A stretch of DNA of 64,000 nt, taken from assembly GCA_964016885.1 (NCBI GenBank), contig OZ024744.1, positions 30,082,449 to 30,146,448 of the forward strand, in the 5' to 3' direction. Made by a program: the position numbers and the translations under genes. Below are positions 15,301 to 29,650 of the stretch, piece after piece. Each line of letters opens with the position of its first letter. The first letter of the stretch is position 1. The notes under the pieces were generated by a model that saw only the letters and a list, made by a program, of their open reading frames with translations, did not search any database and was not told the DNA's origin. The DNA is from Eledone cirrhosa. Taxonomy: Eukaryota; Mollusca; Cephalopoda; Octopoda; Eledonidae.

Positions 15301-18150
15301 ATCTGACCATAGATACACATATAACACAAAGTAATCGCTGTATGTCCCTCTATGTAAATAAGACAGTCACACCTACATCTGACTATAGATACACCTAGAA
15401 CACAAAGTAATCACTGTATGTCCCTCTATGTAAATAGGACAGTCACACCTACATCTGACTATAGATACACCTAGAACACAAAGTAATCATTTTATATCCC
15501 TCTACGTAAATAGGACAGTCACACGTACATCTGACTATAGATACACCTAGAACACAAAGTAATCAATGTATGTCCCTCTATGTAAATAGGACAGTCACAC
15601 CTACATCTGACCATAGATACACCTAGAACACAAAGTAATCACTGTATGTCCCTCTATGTAAATAGGACAGTCACACCTACATCTGACCATAGATACACCT
15701 AGAACACAAAGTAATCACTGTATGTCCCTCTATGTAAATAGGACAGACACACCTACATCTGACAATAGATACACCTAGAACACAAAGTAATCACTGTATG
15801 TCCCTCTATGAAAATAGGACAGTCACACCTACATTTGACTATAGATACACCTAGAACACAAAGTAATCATTTTATGTCCCTCTACGTAAATAGGACAGTC
15901 ACACCTACATCTGACTATAGATACACATAGAACACAAAGTAATCAATGTATGTCCCTCTATGTAAATAGGACAGTCACACCTACATCTGACCATAGATAC
16001 ACCTAGAACACAAAGTAATCACTGTATGTCCCTCTATGTAAATAGGACAGTCACACCTACATCTGACTATAGATACACCTAGAACACAAAGTAATCATTT
16101 TATGTCCCTCTACGTAAATAGGACAGTCACACCTACATCTGACTACAGATACACCTAGAACACAAAGTAATCAATGTATGTCCCTCTATGTAAATAGGAC
16201 ATTCACACCTACATCTGACCGTAGATACACCTAGAACACAAAGTAATCACTGTATGTCCCTCTATGTAAATAGTACAGTCACACCTACATCTGACCATAG
16301 ATCCACCTAGAACACAAAGTAATCACGGTATGTCCCTCTATGTAAATAGGACAGTCACACCTACATCTGACAATAGATACACCTAGAACACAAAGTAATC
16401 ACTGTATGTCCCTCTATGAAAATAGGACAGTCACACCTACATTTGACTATAGATACACCTAGAACACAAAGTAATCAATGTATGTCCCTCTATGTAAATA
16501 GGACAGTCACACCTACATCTGACCATAGATACACCTAGAACACAAAGTAATCACTGTATGTCCCTCTATGTAAATAGGACAGTCACACCTACATCTGACC
16601 ATAGATACACCTAGAACACAAAGTAATCACTGTATGTCCCTCTATGTAAATAGGACAGTCACACCTACATCTGACAATAGATACACCTAGAACACAAAGT
16701 AATCACTGTATGTCCCTCTATGTAAATAGGACAGTCACACCTACATCTGACCATAGATACACCTAGAACACAAAGTAATCAATTTATGTCCCTCTATGTA
16801 AATAGGACAGTCACACCTACCTCTGACCATAGATACACCTCGAACACAAAGTAATCACTGTATGTCCCTCTATGTAAATAAGACAGTCACACCTAGATCT
16901 GACCATAGATACACATATAACACAAAGTAATCGCTGTATGTCCCTCTATGTAAATAAGACAGTCACACCTACATCTGACTATAGATACACCTAGAACACA
17001 AAGTAATCATTTTATGTCCCTCTACGTAAATAGTACATTCACACCTACATCTGACCATAGATCCACCTAGAACACAAAGTAATCACGGTATGTCCCTCTA
17101 TGTAAATAGGACAGTCACACCTACATCTGACAATAGATACACCTAGAACACAAAGTAATCACTGTATGTCCCTCTATGAAAATAGGACAGTCACACCTAC
17201 ATCTGACTATAGATACACCTAGAACACAAAGTAATCATTTTATGTCCCTCTACGTAAATAGGACAGTCACACCTACATCTGACTTTAGATACACCTAGAA
17301 CACAAAGTAATCAATGTATGTCCGTCTATGTAAATAGGACAGTCACACCTACATCTGACCATAGATACACCTAGAACACAAAGTAATCACTGTATGTCCC
17401 TCTATGTAAATAGGACAGTCACACCTACATCTGACTATAGATACACCTAGAACACAAAGTAATCATTTTATGTCCCTCTACGTAAATAGGACAGTCACAC
17501 CTACATCTGACTATAGATACACCTAGAACACAAAGTAATCAATGTATGTCCCTCTATGTAAATAGGACAGTCACACCTACATCTGACCATAGATACACCT
17601 AGAACACAAAGTAATCACTGTATGTCCCTCTATGTAAATAGGACAGTCACACCTACATCTGACCATAGATACACCTAGAACACAAAGTAATCATTTTATA
17701 TCCCTCTACGTAAATAGGACAGTCACACGTACATCTGACTATAGATACACCTAGAACACAAAGTAATCAATGTATGTCCCTCTATGTAATTAGGACAGTC
17801 ACACCTACATCTGACCATAGATACACCTAGAACACAAAGTAATCACTGTACGTCCCTCTATGTAAATAGGACAGTCACACCTACATCTGACCATAGATAC
17901 ACCTAGAACACAAAGTAATCACTGTATGTCCCTCTATGTAAATAGGACAGACACACCTACATCTGACAATAGATACACCTAGAACACAAAGTAATCACTG
18001 TATGTCCCTCTATGAAAATAGGACAGTCACACCTACATTTGACTATAGATACACCTAGAACACAAAGTAATCATTTTATGTCCCTCTACGTAAATAGGAC
18101 AGTCACACCTACATCTGACTATAGATACACATAGAACACAAAGTAATCAA
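11240..18150 (+). repeat. Two tandem copies of a 44-47-monomer higher-order unit
   Basis: The ctacttctgac variant at 11421 recurs at 14765 (3344 bp = 44 monomers), and acagacacacc at 12399 recurs at 15743 (the same 3344 bp). Further right the offset becomes 3572 bp = 47 monomers, for example aatttatg at 13209 and 16781, because the second copy holds three additional monomers around 16550-16780. The match ends near 14600/18170. This unit partly overlaps the 31-monomer unit, so duplications of different lengths are nested. Confidence 0.8.
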
Positions 18151-21100
18151 TGTATGTCCCTCTATGTAAATAGGACAGTCACACCTACATCTGACCATAG
18201 ATACACCTAGAACACAAAGTAATCACTGTATGTCCCTCTATGTAAATAGGACAGTCACACCTACATCTGACTATAGATACACCTAGAACACAAAGTAATC
18301 ATTTTATGTCCCTCTACGTAAATAGGACAGTCACACCTACATCTGACTACAGATACACCTAGAACACAAAGTAATCAATGTATGTCCCTCTATGTAAATA
18401 GGACAGTCACACCTACATCTGACCATAGATACACCTAGAACACAAAGTAATCACTGTATGTCCATCTATGTAAATAGTACAGTCACACCTACATCTGACC
18501 ATAGATCCACCTAGAACACAAAGTAATCACGGTATGTCCCTCTATGTAAATAGGACAGTCACACCTACATCTGACAATAGATACACCTAGAACACAAAGT
18601 AATCACTGTATGTCCCTCTATGAAAATAGGACAGTCACACCTACATCTGACTATAGATACACCTAGAACACAAAGTAATCATTTTATGTCCCTCTACGTA
18701 AATAGGACAGTCACACCTACATCTGACTATAGATACACCTAGAACACAAAGTAATCAATGTATGTCCGTCTATGTAAATAGGACAGTCACACCTACATCT
18801 GACCATAGATACACCTAGAACACAAAGTAATCACTGTATGTCCCTCTATGTAAATAGGACAGTCACACCTACATCTGACTATAGATACACCTAGAACACA
18901 AAGTAATCATTTTATGTCCCTCTACGTAAATAGGACAGTCACACCTACATCTGACTATAGATACACCTAGAACACAAAGTAATCAATGTATGTCCCTCTA
19001 TGTAAATAGGACAGTCACACCTACATCTGACCATAGATACACCTAGAACACAAAGTAATCACTGTATGTCCCTCTATGTAAATAGGACAGTCACCCCTAC
19101 ATCTGACCATAGATACACCTAGAACACAAAGTAATCACTGTATGTCCCTCTATGTAAATAGGATAGTCACACCTACATCTGACAATAGATACACCTAGAA
19201 CACAAAGTAATCACTGTATGTCCCTCTATGAAAATAGGACAGTCACACCTACATCTGACTATAGATACACCTAGAACACAAAGTAATCAATGTATGTCCC
19301 TCTATGTAAATAGGACAGTCACACCTACATCTGACCATAGATACACCTAGAACACAAAGTAATCACTGTATGTCCCTCTATGTAAATAGGACAGTCACAC
19401 CTACATCTGATCATAGATACACCTAGAACACAAAGTAATCACTGTATGTCCCTCTATGTAAATAGGACAGTCACACCTACATCTGACAATAGATACACCT
19501 AGAACACAAAGTAATCACTGTATGTCCCTCTATGTAAATAGGACAGTCACACCTACATCTGACCATAGATGCACCTAGAACACAAAGTAATCAATTTATG
19601 TCCCTCTATGTAAATAGGACAGTCACACCTACCTCTGACCATAGATACACCTCGAACACAAAGTAATCACTGTATGTACCTCTATGTAAATAGTACAGTC
19701 ACACCGACATCTGACTATAGATACACCTAGAGCACAAAGTAATCACTGTATGTCACTCTATGTAAATAGTACAGTCACACCTACATCTGACTATAGATAC
19801 ACCTAGAACACAAAGTAATCAATGTATGTCCGTCTATGTAAATAGGACAGTCACACCTACATCTGACCATAGATACACCTAGAACACAAAGTAATCACTG
19901 TATGTCCCTCTATGTAAATAGGACAGTCACACCTACATCTGACTATAGATACACCTAGAACACAAAGTAATCATTTTATGTCCCTCTACGTAAATAGGAC
20001 AGTCACACCTACATCTGACTATAGATACACCTAGAACACAAAGTAATCAATGTATGTCCCTCTATGTAAATAGGACAGTCACACCTACATCTGACCATAG
20101 ATACACCTAGAACACAAAGTAATCACTGTATGTCCCTCTATGTAAATAGGACAGTCACACCTACATCTGACCATAGATACACCTAGAACACAAAGTAATC
20201 ATTTTATATCCCTCTACGTAAATAGGACAGTCACACGTACATCTGACTATAGATACACCTAGAACACAAAGTAATCAATGTATGTCCCTCTATGTAATTA
20301 GGACAGTCACACCTACATCTGACCATAGATACACCTAGAACACAAAGTAATCACTGTACGTCCCTCTATGTAAATAGGACAGTCACACCTACATCTGACC
20401 ATAGATACACCTAGAACACAAAGTAATCACTGTATGTCCCTCTATGTAAATAGGACAGACACACCTACATCTGACAATAGATACACCTAGAACACAAAGT
20501 AATCACTGTATGTCCCTCTATGAAAATAGGACAGTCACACCTACATTTGACTATAGATACACCTAGAACACAAAGTAATCATTTTATGTCCCTCTACGTA
20601 AATAGGACAGTCACACCTACATCTGACTATAGATACACATAGAACACAAAGTAATCAATGTATGTCCCTCTATGTAAATAGGACAGTCACACCTACATCT
20701 GACCATAGATACACCTAGAACACAAAGTAATCACTGTATGTCCCTCTATGTAAATAGGACAGTCACACCTACATCTGACTATAGATACACCTAGAACACA
20801 AAGTAATCATTTTATGTCCCTCTACGTAAATAGGACAGTCACACCTACATCTGACTACAGATACACCTAGAACACAAAGTAATCAATGTATGTCCCTCTA
20901 TGTAAATAGGACAGTCACACCTACATCTGACCATAGATACACCTAGAACACAAAGTAATCACTGTATGTCCATCTATGTAAATAGTACAGTCACACCTAC
21001 ATCTGACCATAGATCCACCTAGAACACAAAGTAATCACGGTATGTCCCTCTATGTAAATAGGACAGTCACACCTACATCTGACAATAGATACACCTAGAA

Positions 21101-23080
21101 CACAAAGTAATCACTGTATGTCCCTCTATGAAAATAGGACAGTCACACCTACATCTGACTATAGATACACCTAGAACACAAAGTAATCATTTTATGTCCC
21201 TCTACGTAAATAGGACAGTCACACCTACATCTGACTATAGATACACCTAGAACACAAAGTAATCAATGTATGTCCGTCTATGTAAATAGGACAGTCACAC
21301 CTACATCTGACCATAGATACACCTAGAACACAAAGTAATCACTGTATGTCCCTCTATGTAAATAGGACAGTCACACCTACATCTGACTATAGATACACCT
21401 AGAACACAAAGTTATCATTTTATGTCCCTCTACGTAAATAGGACAGTCACACCTACATCTGACTATAGATACACCTAGAACACAAAGTAATCAATGTATG
21501 TCCGTCTATGTAAATAGGACAGTCACACCTACATCTGACCATAGATACACCTAGAACACAAAGTAATCACTGTATGTCCCTCTATGTAAATAGGACAGTC
21601 ACACCTACATCTGACTATAGATACACCTAGAACACAAAGTAATCATTTTATGTCCCTCTACGTAAATAGGACAGTCACACCTACATCTGACTATAGATAC
21701 ACCTAGAACACAAAGTAATCAATGTATGTCCCTCTATGTAAATAGGACAGTCACACCTACATCTGACCATAGATACACCTAGAACACAAAGTAATCACTG
21801 TATGTCCCTCTATGTAAATAGGACAGTCACCCCTACATCTGACCATAGATACACCTAGAACACAAAGTAATCACTGTATGTCCCTCTATGTAAATAGGAT
21901 AGTCACACCTACATCTGACAATAGATACACCTAGAACACAAAGTAATCACTGTATGTCCCTCTATGAAAATAGGACAGTCACACCTACATCTGACTATAG
22001 ATACACCTAGAACACAAAGTAATCAATGTATGTCCCTCTATGTAAATAGGACAGTCACACCTACATCTGACCATAGATACACCTAGAACACAAAGTAATC
22101 ACTGTATGTCCCTCTATGTAAATAGGACAGTCACACCTACATCTGATCATAGATACACCTAGAACACAAAGTAATCACTGTATGTCCCTCTATGTAAATA
22201 GGACAGTCACACCTACATCTGACAATAGATACACCTAGAACACAAAGTAATCACTGTATGTCCCTCTATGTAAATAGGACAGTCACACCTACATCTGACC
22301 ATAGATGCACCTAGAACACAAAGTAATCAATTTATGTCCCTCTATGTAAATAGGACAGTCACACCTACCTCTGACCATAGATACACCTCGAACACAAAGT
22401 AATCACTGTATGTACCTCTATGTAAATAGTACAGTCACACCGACATCTGACTATAGATACACCTAGAGCACAAAGTAATCACTGTATGTCACTCTATGTA
22501 AATAGTACAGTCACACCTACATCTGACTATAGATACACCTAGAACACAAAGTAATCAATGTATGTCCGTCTATGTAAATAGGACAGTCACACCTACATCT
22601 GACCATAGATACACCTAGAACACAAAGTAATCACTGTATGTCCCTCTATGTAAATAGGACAGTCACACCTACATCTGACTATAGATACACCTAGAACACA
22701 AAGTAATCATTTTATGTCCCTCTACGTAAATAGGACAGTCACACCTACATCTGACTATAGATACACCTAGAACACAAAGTAATCAATGTATGTCCCTCTA
22801 TGTAAATAGGACAGTCACACCTACATCTGACCATAGATACACCTAGAACACAAAGTAATCACTGTATGTCCCTCTATGTAAATAGGACAGTCACACCTAC
22901 ATCTGACCATAGATACACCTAGAACACAAAGTAATCATTTTATATCCCTCTACGTAAATAGGACAGTCACACGTACATCTGACTATAGATACACCTAGAA
23001 CACAAAGTAATCAATGTATGTCCCTCTATGTAATTAGGACAGTCACACCTACATCTGACCATAGATACACCTAGAACACA
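17340..23080 (+). repeat. 33- and 36-monomer higher-order repeats
   Basis: The diagnostic gtaattaggac monomer lies at 17786, 20294 and 23030. The spacings are 2508 bp (33 monomers) and 2736 bp (36 monomers). The acaccgacatctgac variant at 19701 and 22437 gives the same 2736-bp spacing. The gtaattagg variant appears again at 31314, which is 8284 bp = 109 monomers from 23030 once the -1 and +1 indels cancel. I judged equivalence from diagnostic variants, not a full alignment. Confidence 0.75.
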
Positions 23081-24499
23081 AATAATCACTGTACGTCCCT
23101 CTATGTAAATAGTACAGTCACACCTACATCTGACCATAGATCCACCTAGAACACAAAGTAATCACGGTATGTCCCTCTATGTAAATAGGACAGTCACACC
23201 TACATCTGACCATAGATACACCTAGAACACAAAGTAATCACTGTATGTCCATCTATGTAAATAGTACAGTCACACCTACATCTGACCATAGATCCACCTA
23301 GAACACAAAGTAATCACGGTATGTCCCTCTATGTAAATAGGACAGTCACACCTACATCTGACAATAGATACACCTAGAACACAAAGTAATCACTGTATGT
23401 CCCTCTATGAAAATAGGACAGTCACACCTACATCTGACTATAGATACACCTAGAACACAAAGTAATCATTTTATGTCCCTCTACGTAAATAGGACAGTCA
23501 CACCTACATCTGACTATAGATACACCTAGAACACAAAGTAATCAATGTATGTCCGTCTATGTAAATAGGACAGTCACACCTACATCTGACCATAGATACA
23601 CCTAGAACACAAAGTAATCACTGTATGTCCCTCTATGTAAATAGGACAGTCACACCTACATCTGACTATAGATACACCTAGAACACAAAGTAATCATTTT
23701 ATGTCCCTCTACGTAAATAGGACAGTCACACCTACATCTGACTATAGATACACCTAGAACACAAAGTAATCAATGTATGTCCCTCTATGTAAATAGGACA
23801 GTCACACCTACATCTGACCATAGATACACCTAGAACACAAAGTAATCACTGTATGTCCCTCTATGTAAATAGGACAGTCACTCCTACATCTGACCATAGA
23901 TACACCTAGAACACAAAGTAATCACTGTATGTCCCTCTATGTAAATAGGATAGTCACACCTACATCTGACAATAGATACACCTAGAACACAAAGTAATCA
24001 CTGCATGTCCCTCTATGAAAATAGGACAGTCACACCTACATCTGACTATAGATACACCTAGAACACAAAGTAATCATTTTATGTCCCTCTACGTAAATAG
24101 GACAGTCACACCTACATCTGACTATAGATACACCTAGAACACAAAGTAATCAATGTATGTCCCTCTATGTAAATAGGACAGTCACACCTACATCTGACCA
24201 TAGATACACCTAGAACACAAAGTAATCACTGTATGTCCCTCTATGTAAATAGGACAGTCACACCTACATCTGATCATAGATACACCTAGAACACAAAGTA
24301 ATCATTGTATGTCCCTCTATGTAAATAGGACAGTCACACCTACATCTGACAATAGATACACCTAGAACACAAAGTAATCACTGTATGTCCCTCTATGTAA
24401 ATAGGACAGTCACACCTACATCTGACCATAGATGCACCTAGAACACAAAGTAATCAATTTATGTCCCTCTATGTAAATAGGACAGTCACACCTACCTCT

Positions 24500-27400
24500 G
24501 ACCATAGATACACCTCGAACACAAAGTAATCACTGTATGTACCTCTATGTAAATAGTACAGTCACACCGACATCTGACTATAGATACACCTAGAGCACAA
24601 AGTAATCACTGTATGTCACTCTATGTAAATAGTACAGTCACACCTACATCTGACTATAGATACACCTAGAACACAAAGTAATCACTGTATGTCTCTCTAT
24701 GTAAATAGGACAGTCACACCTACATCTGACTATAGATACACCTAGAACACAAAGTAATCATTTTATGTCCCTCTACGTAAATAGGACAGTCACACCTACA
24801 TCTGACTATAGATACACCTAGAACACAAAGTAATCAATGTATGTCCCTCTATGTAAATAGGACAGTCACACCTACATCTGACCATAGATACACCTAGAAC
24901 ACAAAGTAATCACTGTATGTCCTTCTATGTAAATAGGACAGTCACACCTACATCTGACCATAGATACACCTAGAACACAAAGTAATCACTGTATGTCCCT
25001 CTATGTAAATAGGACAGTCACACCTACATCTGACAATAGATACACCTAGAACACAAAGTAATCACTGTATGTCCCTCTATGAAAATAGGACAGTCACACC
25101 TACATCTAACTATAGATACACCTAGAACACAAAGTAATCAATGTATGTCCCTGTATGTAAATAGGACAGTCACACCTACATCTGACCATAGATACACCTA
25201 GAATACAAAGTAATCACTGTATGTCCCTCTATGTAAATAGGACAGTCACACCTACATCTGACCATAGATACACCTAGAACACAAAGTAATCACTGTATGT
25301 CCCTCTATGTAAATAGGACAGTCACACCTACATCTGACAATAGATACACCTAGAACACAAAGTAATCACTGTATGTCCCTCTATGTAAATAGGACAGTCA
25401 CACCTACATCTGACCATAGATACACCTAGAACACAAAGTAATCACTTTATGTCCCTCTATGTAAATAGGACAGTCACACCTACCTCTGACCATAGATACA
25501 CCTCGAACACAAAGTAATCACTGTATGTCCCTCTATGTAAATAAGACAGTTACACCTAGATCTGACCATAGATACACATATAACACAAAGTAATCGCTGT
25601 ATGTCCCTCTATGTAAATAAGACAGTCACACCTACATCTGACTATAGATACACCTAGAACACAAAGTAATCACTGTATGTCCCTCTATGTAAATAGGACA
25701 GTCACACCTACATCTGACTATAGATACACCTAGAACACAAAGTAATCATTTTATATCCCTCTACGTAAATAGGACAGTCACACGTACATCTGACTATAGA
25801 TACACCTAGAACACAAAGTAATCAATGTATGTCCCTCTATGTAAATAGGACAGTCACACCTACATCTGACCATAGATACACCTAGAACACAAAGTAATCA
25901 CTGTATGTCCCTCTATGTAAATAGGACAGTCACACCTACATCTGACCATAGATACACCTAGAACACAAAGTAATCACTGTATGTCCCTCTATGTAAATAG
26001 GACAGACACACCTACATCTGACAATAGATACACCTAGAACACAAAGTAATCACTGTATGTCCCTCTATGAAAATAGGACAGTCACACCTACATTTGACTA
26101 TAGATACACCTAGAACACAAAGTAATCATTTTATGTCCCTCTACGTAAATAGGACAGTCACACCTACATCTGACTATAGATACACATAGAACACAAAGTA
26201 ATCAATGTATGTCCCTCTATGTAAATAGGACAGTCACACCTACATCTGACCATAGATACACCTAGAACACAAAGTAATCACTGTATGTCCCTCTATGTAA
26301 ATAGGACAGTCACACCTACATCTGACTATAGATACACCTAGAACACAAAGTAATCATTTTATGTCCCTCTACGTAAATAGGACAGTCACACCTACATCTG
26401 ACTACAGATACACCTAGAACACAAAGTAATCAATGTATGTCCCTCTATGTAAATAGGACATTCACACCTACATCTGACCATAGATACACCTAGAACACAA
26501 AGTAATCACTGTATGTCCCTCTATGTAAATAGTACAGTCACACCTACATCTGACCATAGATCCACCTAGAACACAAAGTAATCACGGTATGTCCCTCTAT
26601 GTAAATAGAACAGTCACACCTACATCTGACCATAGATACACCTAGAACACAAAGTAATCACTGTATGTCCCTCTATGTAAATAGGACAGTCACACCTACA
26701 TCTGACTATAGATACACCTAGAACACAAAGTAATCATTTTATGTCCCTCTACGTAAATAGGACAGTCACACCTACATCTGACTATAGATACACCTAGAAC
26801 ACAAAGTAATCAATGTATGTCCCTCTATGTAAATAGGACAGTCACACCTACATCTGACCATAGATACACCTAGAACACAAAGTAATCACTGTATGTCCCT
26901 CTATGTAAATAGGACAGTCACCCCTACATCTGACCATAGATACACCTAGAACACAAAGTAATCACTGTATGTCCCTCTATGTAAATAGGATAGTCACACC
27001 TACATCTGACAATAGATACACCTAGAACACAAAGTAATCACTGTATGTCCCTCTATGAAAATAGGACAGTCACACCTACATCTGACTATAGATACACCTA
27101 GAACACAAAGTAATCATTTTATGTCCCTCTACGTAAATAGGACAGTCACACCTACATCTGACTATAGATACACCTAGAACACAAAGTAATCAATGTATGT
27201 CCCTCTATGTAAATAGGACAGTCACACCTACATCTGACCATAGATACACCTAGAACACAAAGTAATCACTGTATGTCCCTCTATGTAAATAGGACAGTCA
27301 CACCTACATCTGATCATAGATACACCTAGAACACAAAGTAATCATTGTATGTCCCTCTATGTAAATAGGACAGTCACACCTACATCTGACAATAGATACA

Positions 27401-29650
27401 CCTAGAACACAAAGTAATCACTGTATGTCCCTCTATGTAAATAGGACAGTCACACCTACATCTGACCATAGATGCACCTAGAACACAAAGTAATCAATTT
27501 ATGTCCCTCTATGTAAATAGGACAGTCACACCTACCTCTGACCATAGATACACCTCGAACACAAAGTAATCACTGTATGTACCTCTATGTAAATAGTACA
27601 GTCACACCGACATCTGACTATAGATACACCTAGAGCACAAAGTAATCACTGTATGTCACTCTATGTAAATAGTACAGTCACACCTACATCTGACTATAGA
27701 TACACCTAGAACACAAAGTAATCACTGTATGTCCCTCTATGTAAATAGGACAGTCACACCTACATCTGACTATAGATACACCTAGAACACAAAGTAATCA
27801 TTTTATGTCCCTCTACGTAAATAGGACAGTCACACCTACATCTGACTATAGATACACCTAGAACACAAAGTAATCAATGTATGTCCCTCTATGTAAATAG
27901 GACAGTCACACCTACATCTGACCATAGATACACCTAGAACACAAAGTAATCACTGTATGTCCTTCTATGTAAATAGGACAGTCACACCTACATCTGACCA
28001 TAGATACACCTAGAACACAAAGTAATCACTGTATGTCCCTCTATGTAAATAGGACAGTCACACCTACATCTGACAATAGATACACCTAGAACACAAAGTA
28101 ATCACTGTATGTCCCTCTATGAAAATAGGACAGTCACACCTACATCTAACTATAGATACACCTAGAACACAAAGTAATCAATGTATGTCCCTGTATGTAA
28201 ATAGGACAGTCACACCTACATCTGACCATAGATACACCTAGAATACAAAGTAATCACTGTATGTCCCTCTATGTAAATAGGACAGTCACACCTACATCTG
28301 ACCATAGATACACCTAGAACACAAAGTAATCACTGTATGTCCCTCTATGTAAATAGGACAGTCACACCTACATCTTACAATAGATACACCTAGAACACAA
28401 AGTAATCACTGTATGTCCCTCTATGTAAATAGGACAGTCACACCTACATCTGACCATAGATACACCTAGAACACAAAGTAATCACTTTATGTCCCTCTAT
28501 GTAAATAGGACAGTCACACCTACCTCTGACCATAGATACACCTCGAACACAAAGTAATCACTGTATGTCCCTCTATGTAAATAAGACAGTTACACCTAGA
28601 TCTGACCATAGATACACATATAACACAAAGTAATCGCTGTATGTCCCTCTATGTAAATAAGACAGTCACACCTACATCTGACTATAGATACACCTAGAAC
28701 ACAAAGTAATCACTGTATGTCCCTCTATGTAAATAGGACAGTCACACCTACATCTGACTATAGATACACCTAGAACACAAAGTAATCATTTTATATCCCT
28801 CTACGTAAATAGGACAGTCACACGTACATCTGACTATAGATACACCTAGAACACAAAGTAATCAATGTATGTCCCTCTATGTAAATAGGACAGTCACACC
28901 TACATCTGACCACAGAAAACACCTAGAACACAAAGTAATCACTGTATGTCCCTCTATGTAAATAGGACAGTCACACCTACATCTGACCATAGATACACCT
29001 AGAACACAAAGTAATCACTGTATGTCCCTCTATGTAAATAGGACAGACACACCTACATCTGACAATAGATACACCTAGAACACAAAGTAATCACTGTATG
29101 TCCCTCTATGAAAATAGGACAGTCACACCTACATTTGACTATAGATACACCTAGAACACAAAGTAATCATTTTATGTCCCTCTACGTAAATAGGACAGTC
29201 ACACCTACATCTGACTATAGATACACATAGAACACAAAGTAATCAATGTATGTCCCTCTATGTAAATAGGACAGTCACACCTACATCTGACCATAGATAC
29301 ACCTAGAACACAAAGTAATCACTGTATGTCCCTCTATGTAAATAGGACAGTCACACCTACATCTGACTATAGATACACCTAGAACACAAAGTAATCATTT
29401 TATGTCCCTCTACGTAAATAGGACAGTCACACCTACATCTGACTACAGATACACCTAGAACACAAAGTAATCAATGTATGTCCCTCTATGTAAATAGGAC
29501 ATTCACACCTACATCTGACCATAGATACACCTAGAACACAAAGTAATCACTGTATGTCCCTCTATGTAAATAGTACAGTCACACCTACATCTGACCATAG
29601 ATCCACCTAGAACACAAAGTAATCACGGTATGTCCCTCTATGTAAATAGA
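24500..29650 (+). repeat. Two tandem copies of a 40-monomer (3040-bp) higher-order unit
   Basis: Three independent rare variants recur at exactly 3040 bp = 40 x 76: acaccgacatctgac at 24564 and 27604, gaatacaaag at 25201 and 28241, and ataagacagttacacctaga at 25541 and 28581. The second copy carries private changes such as catcttacaa near 28375 and the +1 insertion near 28913, so it has diverged slightly since duplication. Confidence 0.85.
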
